Numbered from the stretch's first letter, positions 27,209-35,899 are shown. The stretch is DNA of 64,000 nt from Bremerella sp. JC817 (GCF_040718835.1 NZ_JBFEFG010000274.1:620001-684000); one strand, 5' to 3'. Translations and numbers: made by a program. The notes: generated by a model not told the origin, from the letters alone.

Positions 27209-28027
27209 ATGTTGCGTCGACCTCATGCCTATTCCCTTTCCTTCTGCGTGGCCACCGTCGCATTGATGCTGGGTGTTTTTCTTTCCACGCAGTCGGTTAC
27301 CGCCCAGGACGCAGGCGGAGACGCTGCTCCAGCAGCCGAGGCCCCTGCGGCAGACGCTCCGGCTGCTGCTCCGGCCGCCGGCAACGATCCTGCCCCACCA
27401 GAAGCCAAGAGCCTGTTCGCTTGGGTCTTCGAGGCCTTGAGCTATTACTTCTGGATCTTCATGTGCATCTCGATCATCTTCGTCGCCCTGTTGGTGATGA
27501 ACATCATGAATGCCCGCCGCGAAAACGTCGTGCCGCTGGCATTGGTCGAAAGCTTTGAAGCCTGCCTGGAAGAAAACCAGGTCCAGGAAGCCTACGACAT
27601 GGCCAAGGAAGACGAATCGTTCCTCGGCAAGGTGCTGTCGGCTGGCCTCGAAAAGGTTTCGCTCGGCTACGACAAGGCGATCGAAGCAATGCAGGAAGTG
27701 GGCGAAGAAGAGAACATGAAGCTCGATCACCGTTTGAGCTACCTCGCCCTCATCGGCACGCTGAGCCCAATGATCGGCCTGTTCGGCACGGTCGACGGTA
27801 TGATTCGCTCGTTTAGCGTGATCGCCCAAAGTGGTTCGACTCCGGAAGCCTCGAAGCTGGCCAATGGTATTTCGACCGCTTTGTTCACCACGCTGGTCGG
27901 TCTGGCTTTGGCCATTCCAGCGATCGCCGCTTACAACATCCTTCGCAACCGAGTTGACCGTCTGGCCCTGGAAGTCGGTATCACCAGCGAAGGCCTGATG
28001 AGCCGTTTCCAAAACGTCGGCAAGTAA
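27209..28027 (+). CDS. MotA/TolQ/ExbB-family proton channel protein with signal peptide
   Basis: The 272-residue product starts with a signal peptide (FCVATVALMLGVFLSTQSVTAQD) and an Ala/Pro/Asp-rich linker (about 32-72). Then come the three TolQ-like membrane helices: YYFWIFMCISIIFVALLVMNIM, YLALIGTLSPMIGLFGTVDGMI and GISTALFTTLVGLALAIPAIAAYNIL. The LGxxGTVxGMI and TALxTTxxGLxxAIPA motifs define the ExbB/TolQ family. It forms the proton channel with ExbD/TolR helices. The ATG at 27209 follows TTGGAGAACCCA; a TTG at 27197 is less likely. Two ExbD genes follow at 45 and 17 bases, so an operon is likely. Confidence 0.9.
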   Translation: MLRRPHAYSLSFCVATVALMLGVFLSTQSVTAQDAGGDAAPAAEAPAADAPAAAPAAGNDPAPPEAKSLFAWVFEALSYYFWIFMCISIIFVALLVMNIMNARRENVVPLALVESFEACLEENQVQEAYDMAKEDESFLGKVLSAGLEKVSLGYDKAIEAMQEVGEEENMKLDHRLSYLALIGTLSPMIGLFGTVDGMIRSFSVIAQSGSTPEASKLANGISTALFTTLVGLALAIPAIAAYNILRNRVDRLALEVGITSEGLMSRFQNVGK

Positions 28028-28072
28028 GTCCCGTTGTTTCCGTCCGATCTCTTCAGCGATAAGACATAGCGA

Positions 28073-28522
28073 ATGAAGATCCATAAGAAAAAGCGGGAGA
28101 TGCTCGAGGGGGACCTGACCCCGATGATCGACATGACGTTCCAGTTGATCGCCTTCTTTATGGTGCTGATCAACTTTACGCAGGCCGATCAAAACAAAGA
28201 GATTAAGCTCCCCGAAAGCGAACTCGCCAAGCCGCCGGAAGTACCGTTCGAGAACGCGATCACGTTGCAGATCTATAAGAATGGCAACGTGTATTTCGAC
28301 GGCAACGACTTCACGCTCGATAGCCTGCGTCCGCGTCTGGTGGTCGAGAAGCAGATTGCGGACGAGTTCAAAGGGAAAGATGGCGGTGCCCAAAACGTGA
28401 CCGTCATCATTCGTGGCGACTCGTTCGTCGAGACTGGCAAAGTGCAAGAGACCATCAAGCTTTGTCAGGATGTCGGCTTCGAGAAGTTCGCTTTGCGTGC
28501 CAAGGAAAAAGTCCCCTACTAA
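28073..28522 (+). CDS. ExbD/TolR-family protein 1
   Basis: The 149-residue product has one membrane helix after a short basic N-terminus. It contains the conserved proton-carrying Asp in LTPMIDMTFQLIAFFMVL (about residues 17-34). The periplasmic half has a TolR-like beta-alpha domain (ITLQIYKNGNVYFDG, VTVIIRGDSFVETGKVQETIKLC). ExbD/TolR proteins convert proton flow through ExbB/TolQ into movement of an envelope partner. It lies between the ExbB homologue and a second ExbD gene. Confidence 0.9.
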   Translation: MKIHKKKREMLEGDLTPMIDMTFQLIAFFMVLINFTQADQNKEIKLPESELAKPPEVPFENAITLQIYKNGNVYFDGNDFTLDSLRPRLVVEKQIADEFKGKDGGAQNVTVIIRGDSFVETGKVQETIKLCQDVGFEKFALRAKEKVPY

Positions 28523-28539
28523 GGTGAACGGTTAGGTTC

Positions 28540-29043
28540 ATGAAACTTCGCAAGAACGAAGTCCACGGACGAGAAAAGATCGATGTGCCGATGACACCGA
28601 TGATCGACATCGTGTTTCAGCTCCTCGTCTTTTTCATCATGACGTTCAAAATCGTCGCGATGGAAGGTGACTTCAACATCAACATGCCGCAAGCGGCCCA
28701 AGGGGCACCTAGCACTAGTTTGCAGGTCCCTTTGAAACTGAAACTTCGCGCAGGCCCGAATGGTGCGTTGCAATCGGTGGCGTTGAACAACACCACCTTC
28801 GATGGCAACGTGCAGGAAAAGTTCGCCCAGTTGCAGGATGCCATCGTCCAGCAAATCGGCGTTTCCGACGGCCCTAGCTCGGCCCAGGAAGAATCGGAAA
28901 TCGAAATCGATGCTGACTTCCAGTTGCATTATCACTATGTGATTCGTGCCATCACCGCGGTGACTGGCCGAGTCGACCCGAAGACTGGCGAAGTCCAGAA
29001 ACTGGTCGAGAAGATCAAGTTCGCTCCCGGTGCCGGTGCTTAG
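28540..29043 (+). CDS. ExbD/TolR-family protein 2
   Basis: The 167-residue product keeps the helix and Asp of the family in MTPMIDIVFQLLVFFIMTF (about 18-36). Its periplasmic domain differs from that of its neighbour, with a longer insertion (DGPSSAQEESEIEIDADFQL) and a YHYVIRAITAVTGRVD segment in place of the usual DxxVxYxxVxxVMD. The two ExbD genes are therefore not a recent duplication. It is the last gene of the cluster; a strong terminator follows at 29080. Confidence 0.9.
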   Translation: MKLRKNEVHGREKIDVPMTPMIDIVFQLLVFFIMTFKIVAMEGDFNINMPQAAQGAPSTSLQVPLKLKLRAGPNGALQSVALNNTTFDGNVQEKFAQLQDAIVQQIGVSDGPSSAQEESEIEIDADFQLHYHYVIRAITAVTGRVDPKTGEVQKLVEKIKFAPGAGA

Positions 29044-29079
29044 TCACGGCGACCTGGTCAGCCCATCGATTCCAACCTG

Positions 29080-29120
29080 AAGTTCACGCTCGCGGATGAA
29101 ACGCGGCGTGAACTTTTTTT
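29080..29120 (+). terminator. Intrinsic terminator of the ExbB/ExbD cluster, overlapping the xer gene end
   Basis: AAGTTCACGC (29080-29089) pairs with GCGTGAACTT (29106-29115), and seven T residues end at 29120. It terminates plus-strand transcription. The hairpin includes the stop codon and last codons of the convergent recombinase gene. Confidence 0.85.
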
Positions 29121-30025
29121 AGGCGCGTCTGGTCGACGTGCGTGTAAATCTGCGTGGTCGCTATACTGGCATGCCCCAGTAACTCTTGGACCTGCCGAAG
29201 ATCGGCTCCTCCCGCCAGCAGATGCGTGGCGAAGCTATGCCGCAAGGTATGCGGGCTGACATTCGGATCGATTCCGGCTCGCAGCGCGTACTTTTTGACC
29301 ATCTCCCAAATCGCCTCGCGGCGAAGAGGTCGTCCAGTGCGAGTCAGAAAGAACGCCGGCGAACCAAAGCCTCGTTTGGCCAGTTTGGGACGCTCTTCTT
29401 TTAAATAGAGTTCGCACGCGGCAACCGCTTTTTCACCCAGCGGAACCAGCCGCTGCTTGTTCCCTTTTCCATGCAGCCGACAGAACTGCTCTTCCAGATG
29501 TATGTCGCTGGCATTCAGTCCAGCGATCTCTGACGCACGGCAGCCGCACGCGTACAACACTTCCAGAATCGCTCGATCGCGTCGCCAGTAAGGATCTTCA
29601 CTCCACGGAGCGGTCAGGAAATTGTCGATCTGGTAAGGCGGGATGACGGAAGGAATCTTCTGCCACAGCTTCTGGCAACCTAGCAGTTCGGCCAGGTTGT
29701 CTTGCATCACCCCTTCCAACTGCAGATAGCGGAAGAAGACCTTCAGCGAGATGATATGCCGGGCCACCGAAGCGGGGGCCAGGTTTTGATCGTGCAGCCA
29801 GGCAACATAGTCCGAGAGTTCCGCGATGGTCAGCGTTGTCGGATTTTTGGGGCCGACCCATGTCCGAAATCGTCGAAGATCTCGCGTATAAGCCTGGATG
29901 GTGTTATTCGAGAGGTGACATTCGGTCGTCAAATAAGTGACCATCGACGCAATCAACCGCTCGGTTCGCTCCCCCTGAGGCTGAGGGAGCGGTCGCTTGA
30001 GTTTGAGCTTTAATTTTCGTTTCAT
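29084..30025 (-). CDS. Tyrosine recombinase, XerC/XerD family
   Basis: The 313-residue product has the SAM-like N-terminal core-binding domain (about 22-105, with HLSNNTIQAYTRDLRRF) and the catalytic domain with all the usual residues. These are Arg in YACGCRASEIAGL, Lys in LHGKGNKQRLVPL, His-x-x-Arg in SPHTLRHSFATHLL, His in LLGHASIATTQIYTHV and the nucleophilic Tyr in the same segment. XerC and XerD resolve chromosome dimers at dif. Which of the two this is cannot be settled here. No mobile-element boundary is seen, so it is treated as the housekeeping enzyme. An N-terminal basic stretch (KRKLKLKLKRP) is unusual. Confidence 0.9.
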   Translation of the reverse strand: MKRKLKLKLKRPLPQPQGERTERLIASMVTYLTTECHLSNNTIQAYTRDLRRFRTWVGPKNPTTLTIAELSDYVAWLHDQNLAPASVARHIISLKVFFRYLQLEGVMQDNLAELLGCQKLWQKIPSVIPPYQIDNFLTAPWSEDPYWRRDRAILEVLYACGCRASEIAGLNASDIHLEEQFCRLHGKGNKQRLVPLGEKAVAACELYLKEERPKLAKRGFGSPAFFLTRTGRPLRREAIWEMVKKYALRAGIDPNVSPHTLRHSFATHLLAGGADLRQVQELLGHASIATTQIYTHVDQTRLKKVHAAFHPRA

Positions 30026-30234
30026 CGAGAACCCAAGCTACTTTTGAATCAAAGGACAGAACCTGGCTTATTCTTGTTGTCGGCCTGAAATGCGGCCGAG
30101 CCGAGCTGGCAAACGAAGATTCCGGTCGTATTGATCGTAGGGGTTCGATTCGACAGAATCGTGGCACAGCCCGTGGTGTAGCGGACCTGCCACAACGTCA
30201 ACGATTGAATTCAGCAAACATCGAGGAAGTGAAG

Positions 30235-31218
30235 ATGCGAGTGCTAGTGGTTGGTGGAGCGGGCTACATTGGATCCCACACGGCCCGAAAATTGGCCGCA
30301 ACCGGGCACGACGTCGTCGTCTACGACAATCTCTCGGCTGGCCATCGCGATGCCGTCTCGAAGCTTCCCCTGGTCGAAGGAGACCTCCTCGAAACGGACC
30401 GACTGACCGCGACCATGCAGCAGCACAAGATCGAAGCGGTCATCCACTTCGCCGCGTTCGCCCTGGTCGGCGAATCGGTCACCAATCCGGCGAAGTACTA
30501 TCAGAACAATATCACTGGAACGCTCAGTCTGCTGGATGCCATGCGAGCGGCCGATGTGCCGCGGATTGTCTTTTCCAGCACCTGCGCGACGTATGGCATT
30601 CCCGCTTCGTCCCCGATCGATGAATCGTTCCCTCAGAGTCCGGTCAATCCTTATGGGTTCACGAAGCTCGCGATCGAGCACGCTTTGCAAGACTACGCCC
30701 ATGCCTATGGCATGTCGTTCGCTGCCCTGCGATACTTCAACGCCGCCGGGGCTTCCCCGGATGGAGATATTGGCGAAGACCACACGCCCGAGTCACACTT
30801 GATTCCGCTGGTGCTGCAGGTTGCCTTAGGTCAGCGAAAATCGATCAGCATCTTCGGCGACGATTACCCCACCCCCGATAAGACCTGTATCCGCGACTAC
30901 ATCCATGTCGACGATCTCGCCGATGCGCACCTGGCGGCCATGGAGCAGATCACCCCAGGGAATTGCCTGAAACTGAACCTCGGCACCGGACGTGGTGTGA
31001 GCGTGCTGGAGATCATTGACGCGTGTCGCGATGTCACAGGGCACGAAATTCCAACCGAAATGGCGCCTCGACGCGAGGGGGATCCCCCTGCCCTGGTAGC
31101 CAATCCCACGCAAGCCCATACAATTCTCGGTTGGCAACCGCAGTACTTGGACGTTCGCGAGACGATTGAAACTGCCTGGCGTTGGCATCAGTCTCACCCC
31201 CATGGATACGCAAAATAA
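30235..31218 (+). CDS. galE: UDP-glucose 4-epimerase
   Basis: GalE interconverts UDP-glucose and UDP-galactose for cell-surface sugars. The 327-residue product has the NAD-binding motif VLVVGGAGYIGSHTARKL (about 2-20), the SSTCATYG segment with the catalytic Ser/Thr, the YxxxK pair in NPYGFTKLAIEHAL, and RDYIHVDDLADAHLAA, which is typical of GalE. The ATG at 30235 is preceded by GAGGAAG, so the longer frame to 30205 is unlikely. The acyltransferase gene follows 36 bases later, and the two may be co-transcribed for envelope synthesis. Confidence 0.95.
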   Translation: MRVLVVGGAGYIGSHTARKLAATGHDVVVYDNLSAGHRDAVSKLPLVEGDLLETDRLTATMQQHKIEAVIHFAAFALVGESVTNPAKYYQNNITGTLSLLDAMRAADVPRIVFSSTCATYGIPASSPIDESFPQSPVNPYGFTKLAIEHALQDYAHAYGMSFAALRYFNAAGASPDGDIGEDHTPESHLIPLVLQVALGQRKSISIFGDDYPTPDKTCIRDYIHVDDLADAHLAAMEQITPGNCLKLNLGTGRGVSVLEIIDACRDVTGHEIPTEMAPRREGDPPALVANPTQAHTILGWQPQYLDVRETIETAWRWHQSHPHGYAK

Positions 31219-31254
31219 CAGCCTCAGCGCAGGCCCTAAAGCCTTCGCTCACCC

Positions 31255-32475
31255 ATGCAGAACATCATCATCGAGAAGCCCTACCAGTTTGTGCCTCCCC
31301 ATCGGGGCACCTGGTGGCCTGCTATCATTCAGCGATTCAACCTTTACGGAATCTACCTTCGCAAATACGAAGGAGTAGCTTCGTACGAGGTTCGCTATCC
31401 AGAGCGTTTGAAGGAATCGCTCGATGCGGGGCATGGGGTTTTGCTGGCTCCTAATCATTCCCGCGTGTCCGATCCGCTGGTGCTCGGTTTTCTGGCGCGC
31501 GAAGTCGATTGCAACCTTTACTCGATGGCCAGTTGGCATCTTTTCAACCAAGGTTGGCTGAAGGCTTGGGCGATCCATATCATGGGTGGCTTCAGCGTTT
31601 ATCGGGAAGGGACCGATCGAAAGTCGATCGCCACGGCCATCGATGTGATGGTCGAAGCCGATCGCCCACTGGTTCTTTTTCCGGAAGGCTCGACCACCCG
31701 CACGAACGATCACCTGCACTCGCTTCTGGACGGAGTTGCATTCATCGCTCGGTCGGCCGCCAAGCGTCGCGAGAAGGAAGGGCGCGGGGCAACCGTTATC
31801 CATCCCATCGGCATCAAGTATCATTTTCAGGGTGATATTGAAGCGACGCTGAAACCTGTGCTTCACGAACTCGAGTTTCGCCTGGGTTGGCGGACTCTGG
31901 AAGAGCTTCCGTTGCTGGAGCGGATTGAACGCATTGGCGAGGGGCTCTTTTGCCTGGAAGAGATTCGCTACTTCGGGCATCCTCGCAATCCGGTCGAAAT
32001 GAAAGCCCGGACCCGCGAACTGATCGATCAAATCCTGCACCCTCTCGAACGCGAGTGGCTACAGGAGCCGGGCGAAGGCAATGTGTTGCCGCGCATCAAA
32101 GCACTACGCTCGCGAATGCTGCCGGACATGATCGCAGGTAAAGTCTCTGCGGAAGAACGTGCCCGCCGCTGGATGCAGTTGGAAGATATTTACGTTGCCC
32201 AGCAGATCTCGTGCTACGTCGCCAACTACGTTCGCGATTACCCCAGCATCGACCGCCTTTTGGAAACGGTCGAACGTTACGAGGAAGACCTGAAAGATGT
32301 CACCACTCACCATGGCATGCTGCACGTCGTGATCGAGGTCGATCACCCGATTGCGGTGGGTACCGAACGTCGGCCCAAAGCAGAAGAAGACCCCCTGATG
32401 GTCGAACTCCGTAAGCGGCTTCAAACGATGCTCACAAGCCTTGGTCAAGAATCGAAGCTGTACACTCCCGCATAA
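31255..32475 (+). CDS. PlsC-type acyltransferase
   Basis: The 406-residue product has the acyltransferase blocks NHSRVSDPL (HX4D motif, about residues 66-74), GGFSVYREGTDR, and the glycerol-phosphate-binding FPEGSTTRTND. The catalytic domain spans about 50-260. It should transfer an acyl group to a lysophospholipid or related acceptor at the inner membrane. About 145 residues follow that are not part of the usual PlsC family (PlsC is about 245 residues). They are helical and charged, and of unknown role. No membrane helix is clear, so binding may be peripheral. Confidence 0.88.
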   Translation: MQNIIIEKPYQFVPPHRGTWWPAIIQRFNLYGIYLRKYEGVASYEVRYPERLKESLDAGHGVLLAPNHSRVSDPLVLGFLAREVDCNLYSMASWHLFNQGWLKAWAIHIMGGFSVYREGTDRKSIATAIDVMVEADRPLVLFPEGSTTRTNDHLHSLLDGVAFIARSAAKRREKEGRGATVIHPIGIKYHFQGDIEATLKPVLHELEFRLGWRTLEELPLLERIERIGEGLFCLEEIRYFGHPRNPVEMKARTRELIDQILHPLEREWLQEPGEGNVLPRIKALRSRMLPDMIAGKVSAEERARRWMQLEDIYVAQQISCYVANYVRDYPSIDRLLETVERYEEDLKDVTTHHGMLHVVIEVDHPIAVGTERRPKAEEDPLMVELRKRLQTMLTSLGQESKLYTPA

Positions 32476-32553
32476 ATTGCTGGCGTTCTGCCATGCCCCC
32501 TCTTAAGATGGGATCGCCAATCCATCTCTGGTAAATTGCACTTGGGGGCTGCC

Positions 32554-33570
32554 ATGATTCAGACGATGCCACTGTCGGAACTTCAGCATGGACAACATGC
32601 CGACTTCTTCGCTCAGTTGTTCAAGAAGGAACGTGGTCTTACCCGGCAGGGTCGCCCTTACTATTCGCTCGAATTTCGGGATGCCCGCCGCAACGTAGCG
32701 GCCGTGATCTGGGAAGGATCGCCACACGAACTTCCCTGCCGCGACCAATGGACCGTGGGTCGTTTCTACAAAATTCGTGGCCGCTTCAGCGAAACGACCC
32801 TCGGCGGCAAGATCGAGATCTCGATGCTTCGCGAAGTCGGTGATGATGACCATGAAGCAGGCTTCGATCCCCTCCTCTGCCAGCCCGTTTCCGCCGACGA
32901 CCCACAAGAGTTGTTTGACGAACTGCTGAACGTCATCGATCAGGAAATCACAATCCCGGATCTCCATCAGCTTGTGACGACCATTTATCAAACGCATCGA
33001 GAGCGGCTCGCGGGAATGCCGGGGGCCATGCGACACCATCATGCCTATGCTGGCGGGTTTCTCGAGCATGTTTACAGCGTGACGCGAAATGTTTTGTATT
33101 TGCTCAACACTTATCGTGGACTGCATGCCTCGTTGCGGGATACTTTGACGCGCGAACTGGCGATCGCCGGTGCCTTACTCCACGATATCGGCAAGCTGTG
33201 GGAACTGGACGAAGAGGTCGCCAACACGGCGTATACGATCCCTGGCGAACTGATCGGGCACATCCTGCTCGGCCGTGATCTGGTGCGCGACACGGCACGC
33301 GAATTGGAAGTCGATGGCCCTTGGCTCGTACGGCTTGAACACCTGGTCGTCAGCCATCAAGGTGGCCCTGATCATGGAAGCCCGAAATCTCCGATGACCT
33401 GGGAAGCCAACCTGGTTTATTGGGCCGATCAACTTGACGGAAACATGTTTCGGCTGGCCGCGGCGATGGAGCAGGAGGGAGACCAAGGTTCCTTTTTGCC
33501 ACGAAGGAACCCTTTCGGGCGACGTGTCTTTCGGGGGGAATTGCCGGCAGAACCGGAAACATCGGCATAA
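32554..33570 (+). CDS. YhaM-like 3'-5' exoribonuclease (OB fold plus HD domain)
   Basis: The 338-residue product has an N-terminal OB-like domain (about 10-100, with YYSLEFRDARRNVAAVIWEG and FYKIRGRFSE). An HD domain (about 150-300) shows MRHHHAYAGGFLEHVYSV, AGALLHDIGKLWEL and HLVVSHQG. Together these match YhaM/CBF1 exonucleases, which act on RNA and single-stranded DNA with metal ions. The ATG at 32554 follows a GGGGGC run, and the frame to 32536 is a TTG that adds only six residues. It follows the acyltransferase gene by 78 bases. Confidence 0.9.
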   Translation: MIQTMPLSELQHGQHADFFAQLFKKERGLTRQGRPYYSLEFRDARRNVAAVIWEGSPHELPCRDQWTVGRFYKIRGRFSETTLGGKIEISMLREVGDDDHEAGFDPLLCQPVSADDPQELFDELLNVIDQEITIPDLHQLVTTIYQTHRERLAGMPGAMRHHHAYAGGFLEHVYSVTRNVLYLLNTYRGLHASLRDTLTRELAIAGALLHDIGKLWELDEEVANTAYTIPGELIGHILLGRDLVRDTARELEVDGPWLVRLEHLVVSHQGGPDHGSPKSPMTWEANLVYWADQLDGNMFRLAAAMEQEGDQGSFLPRRNPFGRRVFRGELPAEPETSA

Positions 33571-33632
33571 TTCCACCAGATTTTCCGCAACCTGATTCGC
33601 CAGTCACAGAACGTGGTCTACGTTTACTTGAC

Positions 33633-33647
33633 CCATCCAATGGATGG
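33633..33647. promoter_or_regulatory. Short palindrome overlapping a possible -35 box
   Basis: CCATCCA-A-TGGATGG is a perfect 7-1-7 inverted repeat 38 bases ahead of the GGDEF gene. TTGACC (33628-33633) abuts it. A matching -10 is not clear, so an operator role is only a suggestion. Confidence 0.3.
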
Positions 33648-33684
33648 TTAGCACTCGAAAGAATTGTGCAGCAAGGCCACGTAG

Positions 33685-34980
33685 ATGTTTCTGCTTCTCA
33701 TACTGATGATCGCAGCGAATCTGTTAATCGGATTCTGCGCCGCCGTGCGCGTCCGGCAACTGATTCAAAATCAGCCGGCGATCGTCACCATCGAGAATGC
33801 CGAGATCTTCTTGAGCGAACTCGATAACGAACCGCAGCCTGTGTCACGAACGGACGGAAGCAGTTCGACGCAAAAGCTACCGCCGCCCGAAGAAGTTATT
33901 CCTTATGAATATCTGGCCGTGCTGCAAGCAGAATCGGTCGAAGCGAACGGTCTGGTTGAAGCAACCGCCCAGGTCTTGCGTCTGGAAATCGGACGTTACC
34001 GGGCCCGCATGATTGAAATTGAAAACAAGCTGCGCGAGACCTGGTATCAGCCAACCGAAGATGCCCTACACGACATCGCCGACGAAGTGGACATGGTGAA
34101 TGTCGATTGGCTCGATAAGCAGGCCGAAGCGGCTCAGCATCTAGATGGATCGCAGGGAGGCCTCGGCTCTTACTCGGATGTCGGTCGCCGCTTGTGCGAT
34201 ACGCTGTTCGAGCAAACAGCTCAGATCGAAACGACCCTCAGCAACTTGCAGCAACTCGATTTCGAGAACAACCTTTCCGATACGTGCCGCAAGCTGATCC
34301 TGGAAATCGGACGCCTGATCGATCTGGCCCACGACCTGCGTGACAAGATGACCGAAACCATCGTCACCGTGCTTCGCGCTGAAAAGCGCCTGGCAACGAT
34401 CGACCATGGCATGAAGGTCGACGCGCTGACCGGGCTCTACAACCGTACCGGCATCGAATGCAAACTGTTCGAGTGGTGGCGAGACGACATCCGCCGCGAG
34501 CGTGCCTTAAGCATCGCGATTGTCGACATCGATGCGTTCCGCCGATTGAACGAACGGCTCGGAACAGAAGTGGGCGATTTGATCATTGCCTCGGTTGGCA
34601 AGTACATTTCCGAACTAATCCGCACCAATCGCGGCTTCGAGTTCGCGATGCGACTGGAAGGCCAACGTTTCCTGTTGTTCTTTGGCGACGTCGGTCCGCG
34701 CGGGGCAACGAGTGCCGTCGAACGGATTCGCCAGACGATCAACGGTACCGCGTTCGAGTTCGATGGCGAAGAGCTAGAGCTGCGTTTGAGTGCCGGCGTG
34801 ACTGAAGCCAAACCGAACGACAGCGTGCCGAAGCTTTTCAGCCGAGCGATGACCGCTCTACGAACGGCGAAGAAGAATGGCCGCAACCGCACCTTCATCG
34901 ACGAAGGCAGCGGACCTCAACCAATCGATCCGCCTGAGTATTCGGTGCGCGCGAAGGTGGTTCACGTCGCTCAACACTAA
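33685..34980 (+). CDS. Membrane-anchored degenerate GGDEF-domain protein
   Basis: The 431-residue product has an N-terminal membrane helix (MFLLLILMIAANLLIGFCAAV), a long helical region (about 65-245) and a GGDEF-like domain (about 255-410). DALTGLYNRTG and IAIVDIDAFRRLNERLGTEVGD match the family. The signature loop reads EGQRF (in MRLEGQRFLLFF) instead of GG(D/E)EF, so cyclic-di-GMP synthesis is unlikely. The I-site position reads RGFE, not RxxD. It may act as a nucleotide-binding receptor or scaffold. It is convergent with prmC and their stop codons interlock over four bases (34977-34980). Confidence 0.88.
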   Translation: MFLLLILMIAANLLIGFCAAVRVRQLIQNQPAIVTIENAEIFLSELDNEPQPVSRTDGSSSTQKLPPPEEVIPYEYLAVLQAESVEANGLVEATAQVLRLEIGRYRARMIEIENKLRETWYQPTEDALHDIADEVDMVNVDWLDKQAEAAQHLDGSQGGLGSYSDVGRRLCDTLFEQTAQIETTLSNLQQLDFENNLSDTCRKLILEIGRLIDLAHDLRDKMTETIVTVLRAEKRLATIDHGMKVDALTGLYNRTGIECKLFEWWRDDIRRERALSIAIVDIDAFRRLNERLGTEVGDLIIASVGKYISELIRTNRGFEFAMRLEGQRFLLFFGDVGPRGATSAVERIRQTINGTAFEFDGEELELRLSAGVTEAKPNDSVPKLFSRAMTALRTAKKNGRNRTFIDEGSGPQPIDPPEYSVRAKVVHVAQH

Positions 34981-35855
34981 GGCGTGCGACGAGCGACCAG
35001 GTAGCGATCGTGGCGTGCCAGGTCTTTCCCGATAGAAATCTGCTCGTAGTTGCCGGTCTCTTCGGCGATCTTGGCAACCCTCTGGGCAATCATCGGACTG
35101 AACTCCAGCAGCATCCACCCGCCAGTCTTCAGATAGTCGGCTCCTTCTTCCAGGATCCGGCGTAGCACTGCCGCTCCCTCTTCCGGTGCAAACAGCGCCA
35201 GATGCGGTTCGTGAGCAATGACCTGGGCGTCCATCATCGCGCGTTCCGATTCCGCGACATACGGCGGATTACTGACGATGAAATCGAACTTCTCGCCATC
35301 CGGCACCGCGGCAAAGAGATCTCCTTCGGCGAACTCAATGCGATCGTCAACCTTGTGCTTGGTGGCGTTACGCTGGGCGACTACCAGGGCCTTGCCGCTG
35401 ATGTCAGTCGCCAGGCAGGTAACCCTCGGTGCGTGCTTGGCAATCGAGACGGCAATAATCCCGCTGCCGGTTCCCAGTTCCAACAAACGCAGCGATTCGC
35501 CTGAGCGTCCCTTGATGCGATCGAGTGTCTCGATAACGAGGTGCTCGGTCTCGGGACGAGGGATCAAGACATCAGGCGTCACCTCGAACGCCATCGAGTA
35601 AAACTCGCTGTCCCCTAACAGGTAGGCAACCGGAATGCCGGCAGCCCGCTGCTTGACCAGTTCGCGGAACTTGGCCCGGTTGTCTTCGTCGACCGTTTCT
35701 TCAAACCGGGTATAGAGCTGAATCTTCTGGCAGTTGAGCGCATGGCATAAGAGCAACTGCGCTTCGAGGCGAGCCTCTTCACTCCCTTTCGAGGTGAGAT
35801 AGTCTGTTGTCCAGTTTAACAGACGGCCAATCGTCCATGGTTCGGCAGTCGACAT
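34977..35855 (-). CDS. prmC: Release factor glutamine methyltransferase
   Basis: PrmC methylates the Gln of the GGQ motif in release factors. The 292-residue product has the N-terminal helical domain (about 5-85), the SAM-binding motif LLELGTGSGIIAVSIAKHAP and the substrate motif FIVSNPPYVAESE, in which NPPY binds the glutamine. The next gene upstream, 44 bases away, is prfA, whose product is its substrate, so the pair probably forms an operon. The ATG at 35855 is preferred over a frame reaching 35873. Confidence 0.95.
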   Translation of the reverse strand: MSTAEPWTIGRLLNWTTDYLTSKGSEEARLEAQLLLCHALNCQKIQLYTRFEETVDEDNRAKFRELVKQRAAGIPVAYLLGDSEFYSMAFEVTPDVLIPRPETEHLVIETLDRIKGRSGESLRLLELGTGSGIIAVSIAKHAPRVTCLATDISGKALVVAQRNATKHKVDDRIEFAEGDLFAAVPDGEKFDFIVSNPPYVAESERAMMDAQVIAHEPHLALFAPEEGAAVLRRILEEGADYLKTGGWMLLEFSPMIAQRVAKIAEETGNYEQISIGKDLARHDRYLVARRTP

Positions 35856-35899
35856 TGGGGGCTCTTTCACCAAAAGGGGAAAGCAAGGGACTGCGCGGC

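Noticed and set aside
27179..28447. 422-codon minus-strand frame across the ExbB/ExbD genes
   Set aside because: It opposes two genes with family motifs and ends in a region with no expression signals.
29084..30025. Tyrosine recombinase as a sign of an integrated element
   Set aside because: There is no tRNA, direct repeat or phage/plasmid gene nearby, and the protein is of the housekeeping XerC/XerD size and type.
30140..30205. GGTTCGATTC, which looks like a tRNA T-loop
   Set aside because: No D-arm, anticodon arm or acceptor pairing can be drawn upstream, so it is not a tRNA.
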